Below are positions 63,971-64,000 of a stretch of DNA of 64,000 bases, in pieces (position 1 is the stretch's first letter; every line of letters starts with the position of its first letter). Made by a program: the position numbers and the translations under genes. Where the stretch lies: NCBI GenBank assembly GCA_946902875.1, contig OX336345.1, forward strand, positions 3,689,395 through 3,753,394. Direction: 5' to 3'. Source of the DNA: Nematopogon swammerdamellus. Taxonomy: Eukaryota > Arthropoda > Insecta > Lepidoptera > Adelidae. A model generated the notes under the pieces. The model saw nothing but the letters and a program-made list of their open reading frames with translations, searched no databases and had not been told where the DNA came from.

Positions 63971-64000
63971 CGCCCGAGGGAGGCGTAGTGGTAATGATTA

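Overview
The window looks like repeat-rich nuclear DNA of a lepidopteran (moth or butterfly). I infer this from the kinds of element present: RTE-type LINE tails with a Tyr-Gly-Cys-Glu-Thr-Trp motif, CR1/jockey-like LINE ends, tRNA-headed SINEs ending in GGATTACATAAAA, hAT-like elements with 8-bp target duplications, and a family beginning with GCCCGCGGCTTCGCTCGCG. No sequence search was possible, so the order is an inference and the species is not determined. I find no host protein-coding gene, rRNA gene, functional tRNA gene, CRISPR array or prokaryotic signal. The open frames of 60-190 codons are chance frames, tandem-repeat frames, or decayed reverse-transcriptase tails.

Layout. 0-13 kb: LINE ends, a 188-bp near-perfect palindrome (3.4 kb), a 111-bp tandem array (5.9-6.9 kb), a TIR element carrying a SINE (7.0-7.7 kb), RTE fragments at 9.0 and 11.0 kb, and the first intact tRNA/5S-like SINE (12.2 kb). 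14.5-16.1 kb: a three-level nest, SINE inside a GGGTTCCG-type repeat inside a 1.5-kb hAT-like element with a perfect 8-bp duplication. 17-25 kb: foldback elements, LINE 3' ends, a 175-bp tandem array and a small hAT-like MITE. 26.5-35.3 kb: a TTTGTAAATAA-type tandem array split by a SINE, then a dense mix of SINE and LINE tails around repeat-poor, CpG-rich stretches. 36.2-37.6 kb: a 344-bp tandem duplication and a complete GGGTTCCG repeat. 39.2-43.6 kb: a roughly 4.15-kb element holding about 43 copies of a 68-bp repeat and 3.3 copies of a 256-bp repeat, inserted into an older reverse-oriented repeat. 44-64 kb: inverted-repeat elements, a second hAT-like element with an 8-bp duplication, more SINEs and RTE fragments, a TIR element that occurs twice in the window with different 5-bp duplications, and a cryptic 16-bp periodic array at the right end.

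The main biology is the way mobile elements share parts and insert into one another. Three SINE-like groups with unrelated 5' heads (a Leu/Ser-tRNA-like head, a tRNA/5S-rRNA chimeric head, and a GCCCCAC-containing head) share one central domain of about 75-80 bp. The remaining DNA, especially 1.2-3.4, 13.1-14.5, 28.2-29.3, 33.6-34.3, 35.3-36.2 and 59.8-60.3 kb, is repeat-poor and CpG-rich in places. It could be intronic or intergenic DNA with conserved non-coding elements, but that cannot be shown from one sequence.
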